A stretch of 64,000 nucleotides of DNA. Source: Parvularcula sp038745625. GTDB taxonomy: Bacteria; Pseudomonadota; Alphaproteobacteria; Caulobacterales; Parvularculaceae. The notes under the pieces are model-generated. The model did not search any database. It was not told the DNA's origin and saw only the letters and a program-made list of their open reading frames with translations. This document shows, one piece after another, positions 61,932-64,000 of this stretch (position 1 is the stretch's first letter; each line of letters opens with the position of its first letter). Location of the stretch: NCBI GenBank assembly GCA_038745625.1, contig JBCDLG010000001.1:1-64000 (forward strand), given 5' to 3'. The translations under genes and the position numbers were made by a program.

Positions 61932-62047
61932 CGACAGGACAGTGCCGCGGCGCGCGCGCCACCTCAAGGCTGATGCGATGCTCCGGCGCATGGAATCTTG
62001 AGCCAAGTCAGGGCAGTGTTCGCGCAATCAATAAGGCTGAACTATCA

Positions 62048-63727
62048 ATGTACGACGACACCCCAGTAGAACGCGAAAGCATGGAATTTGATGTCGTTAT
62101 CGTCGGCGCGGGCCCCGCGGGCCTCGCTGCCGCGATACGGCTGAAGCAACTTGAGGCGCAGAAAGGCAACGATATCTCCGTCGTTGTTGTGGAAAAAGGA
62201 TCAGAGGTCGGTGCCCACATCCTCTCCGGTGCGGTGCTCGATCCGCGTGCTCTCGATGAGCTGATCCCCGATTGGCGCGAAGACGACAGCTGCCCGATCG
62301 ACACCGAAGTGACGGACGAGAAGTTTCTCTATTTGGGGCCAGCGGGCTCCATGCCGCTACCGAACCTCGCTCTGCCATCAATGCTCAAGAACCATGGCTG
62401 CTATGCCACCTCGATGGCTATGGTCTGCCGTTGGCTCGCGGAAAGAGCCGAGGCGATGGAGATCGAGATCTATCCGATGATGGCTGCCAACCAGACGGTG
62501 CGCCGCGACGACGGCTCGGTCGCTGGCGTCATCGTCGGTGAGGTCGGCATCGGGAAGGATGGTGAGAAGAAGGACGGCTATGAACCGGGGATGGAGCTGC
62601 GCGGTAAATATGTGCTGCTCGCCGAGGGCGTGCGCGGATCGATCAGCAAAGAGATCATCAAAGAGTTCGGCCTGGCCGACGGCAAAGAGCCGCAAAAATA
62701 CGGCATCGGCATCAAAGAGCTCTGGAAGGTGCCGGACGAGAACTTCAAGAAGGGCTATGTTCAGCACACGTTCGGCTGGCCGCTTGATAACTCCACCGGC
62801 GGCGGCTCCTGGATGTACCATTTCGGCGACAATTACGTCTCCGTCGGTTTCGTGGTCCACCTCAACTACAAGAACCCCTATCTTGCTCCGTATCAGGAAT
62901 TCCAGCGCTTTAAGACCCACCCCGAGGTGCGCCATTTCTTAGAGGGCGGTGAGCGCGTCGCTTATGGCGCGCGGGCGATTTCTGAGGGCGGGTTCCAGTC
63001 GGTGCCGAAGCTGACCTTCCCTGGCGGCGCGCTGATTGGCTGCTCAGCCGGTTTCGTCAACGTGCCGCGGATCAAGGGCAACCACAACGCCATGAAGACG
63101 GGCATGATGGCGGCGGAGGCGGCCTATGAAGCGATCGCGGAGGGCCGCGAAGGTGATGAGCTGGTTGGCTATCAGCAGCGCTACGATACGTCGTGGGTGC
63201 GCCAAGAGTTACGCCTTGTGCGGAATTCCAAGCCACTTTGGTCGAAGTTCGGCACCGTTCTCGGCGCGATCGCGCTGTCTGGTTTCGATATCTGGACCAA
63301 TGTCCTAACGCGTGGTTTGTCTGTGTTCGGCACACTTGGTCACGGCAAAACCGATGCTGCCTCGACCGAACCAGCATCAAAGCATAAGCCGATCGACTAT
63401 CCGAAGCCGGACGGCGTCTTGACGTTCGACCGGCTGACCAATGTCAGTTTCTCCTTCACCAACCATGAGGAAGACCAGCCCGCACACCTTCGGCTGACCG
63501 ATGCATCGGCGCCGAACAAGGTGGAGTTGCCGATCTATGCTGGGCCGTCGCAGCGCTACTGTCCGGCAGGTGTCTACGAATATGTGGAGGAGGGCGGTCA
63601 GCCGACTTTCCAGATCAATGCGCAGAACTGCGTCCACTGCAAGACCTGCGATATCAAAGACCCTGAGCAGAACATCACCTGGACCACGCCTGAAGGCGGC
63701 GGGGGGCCGAACTACCCCAATATGTAA
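62048..63727 (+). CDS. Electron transfer flavoprotein-ubiquinone oxidoreductase
   Basis: The 559-residue ETF-QO passes electrons from acyl-CoA and other dehydrogenases through ETF to ubiquinone in the membrane. The FAD motif GAGPAGLAAAIRLKQLE, the ubiquinone/membrane loop, GGGSWMYHFG, and the C-terminal [4Fe-4S] ligands in CPAGVYE and NCVHCKTCDIKDP are all present. Length equals mitochondrial and alphaproteobacterial forms. The ATG at 62048 is the family start; the open frame back to 61721 is a shadow inside the UDG gene. It supports beta-oxidation, as does the crotonase at 2441. Confidence 0.95.
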   Translation: MYDDTPVERESMEFDVVIVGAGPAGLAAAIRLKQLEAQKGNDISVVVVEKGSEVGAHILSGAVLDPRALDELIPDWREDDSCPIDTEVTDEKFLYLGPAGSMPLPNLALPSMLKNHGCYATSMAMVCRWLAERAEAMEIEIYPMMAANQTVRRDDGSVAGVIVGEVGIGKDGEKKDGYEPGMELRGKYVLLAEGVRGSISKEIIKEFGLADGKEPQKYGIGIKELWKVPDENFKKGYVQHTFGWPLDNSTGGGSWMYHFGDNYVSVGFVVHLNYKNPYLAPYQEFQRFKTHPEVRHFLEGGERVAYGARAISEGGFQSVPKLTFPGGALIGCSAGFVNVPRIKGNHNAMKTGMMAAEAAYEAIAEGREGDELVGYQQRYDTSWVRQELRLVRNSKPLWSKFGTVLGAIALSGFDIWTNVLTRGLSVFGTLGHGKTDAASTEPASKHKPIDYPKPDGVLTFDRLTNVSFSFTNHEEDQPAHLRLTDASAPNKVELPIYAGPSQRYCPAGVYEYVEEGGQPTFQINAQNCVHCKTCDIKDPEQNITWTTPEGGGGPNYPNM

Positions 63728-63806
63728 TCTCTTTCGCTGTTTGCTGTGTGGTGACTGGCTCTATTGGCCGCGTTTGGTAAGCTTCCAAGCGGGCTAGGGG
63801 GTCGCT

Positions 63807-64000
63807 ATGCCGAGTTTTCAATTACCCAATGGAAAACGCGTCGATATCAAGAGATTGGTCCGGGAGCTTCCTGGGGCATGGGTTGGTTGGCAGAACAAAA
63901 ACCGAGCGAATTGGGTCGCCGCGCTGAGCAAGTCCTGGCGGGTGCTGGATCACTATGGCATCAACACACCCAATCGCTTGGGTTTCTTCTTCGCGCAAGG
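63807..64000 (+). CDS. Putative GH19-type lysozyme/chitinase-like protein, cut by window end
   Basis: An ATG at 63807, with AGGGGG upstream, opens a frame to the end of the window (64 codons visible). The translated start has a basic leader, then WVAALSKSWRVLDHYGINTPNRLGFFFAQ, which recalls the entry to GH19 lysozyme/chitinase domains (INTPxRxAxFLAQ). The catalytic Glu would follow beyond the window, so the assignment is tentative. Confidence 0.4.
   Translation, partial: MPSFQLPNGKRVDIKRLVRELPGAWVGWQNKNRANWVAALSKSWRVLDHYGINTPNRLGFFFAQ

Noticed and set aside
61721..62047. 5' extension of the ETF-QO frame
   Set aside because: Overlaps the UDG gene and encodes Arg/Pro-rich sequence unlike the family; ETF-QO starts at 62048.
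1..64000. CRISPR arrays, insertion sequences or rRNA genes
   Set aside because: No regularly spaced direct repeats, transposase-like frames or rRNA-like sequence were seen on either strand.

Overview
The window is chromosomal DNA of a GC-rich (by eye low to mid 60s percent) Gram-negative bacterium, most likely a marine or aquatic alphaproteobacterium. The signs are an NDUFS4-like complex I accessory subunit, ETF-ubiquinone oxidoreductase, a DUF2793 phage/GTA-type protein, an Oar-like TonB receptor, TraB/GumN, and AlkB with a haloalkane dehalogenase. The sequence style suggests a Parvularculales- or Caulobacterales-like lineage (Hyphomonadaceae/Parvularculaceae), but that placement is inference. 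Gene packing is tight: many neighbours overlap by 1-4 bases, and convergent genes end within a few bases of each other. No rRNA, CRISPR array, insertion sequence or replication origin was seen.

Layout. 1-4332: a 5'-truncated haloalkane dehalogenase, a YghU-type glutathione transferase, a CitE-like lyase, a crotonase with dienoyl-CoA isomerase residues, and a TraB/GumN lipoprotein. 4335-14282: nuoG, nuoF and nuoE of respiratory complex I lie on the minus strand in canonical order, but unrelated plus-strand pairs separate them (an exosortase-EpsI fusion plus glycosyltransferase; a GDPD lipoprotein plus AlkB). 14479-20925: TonB receptor, UbiA, a Tat-exported MsrB, DUF2793 protein, YncE-like propeller and an MBL exonuclease, which is followed by its partner ATP-dependent DNA ligase (to 22514). 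22511-25536: cysNC and cysD for sulfate activation; CysD carries an unexpected N-terminal HTH-like domain. 25862-36371: GFA protein, DUF1330, DusA, TauE/SafE, dihydrolipoyl dehydrogenase, POT transporter, HisN-type phosphatase, XRE regulator, a lipoprotein alkylsulfatase and a gamma carbonic anhydrase.

36973-45222: His-rich ZIP transporter, queC-queE for queuosine, two small lipoproteins, an ispH-thrB-rnhA operon, and a lipoprotein-argS pair. 45381-54115: a large Oar-like TonB receptor with a strong terminator, valS, gamma-glutamyltransferase and a divergent P1-family peptidase. 54195-64000: an unrecognised protein with an alanine-rich repeat, tRNA-Arg(UCU), NDUFS4-like protein, an AT-richer acyltransferase, a VOC protein, tRNA-Pro(UGG), an SRPBCC/lytic transglycosylase/UDG minus-strand run, ETF-QO, and the start of a possible GH19 lysozyme-like gene cut by the window end.

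Most genes are housekeeping (respiration, translation, sulfur assimilation, tRNA modification, cell-wall turnover). The parts most worth a second look are the dispersed complex I genes, the HTH-CysD fusion, the orphan exosortase-EpsI fusion with its glycosyltransferase, the alanine-repeat protein, the orphan DUF2793 protein, and a UDG lacking half of the expected Fe-S cysteines.
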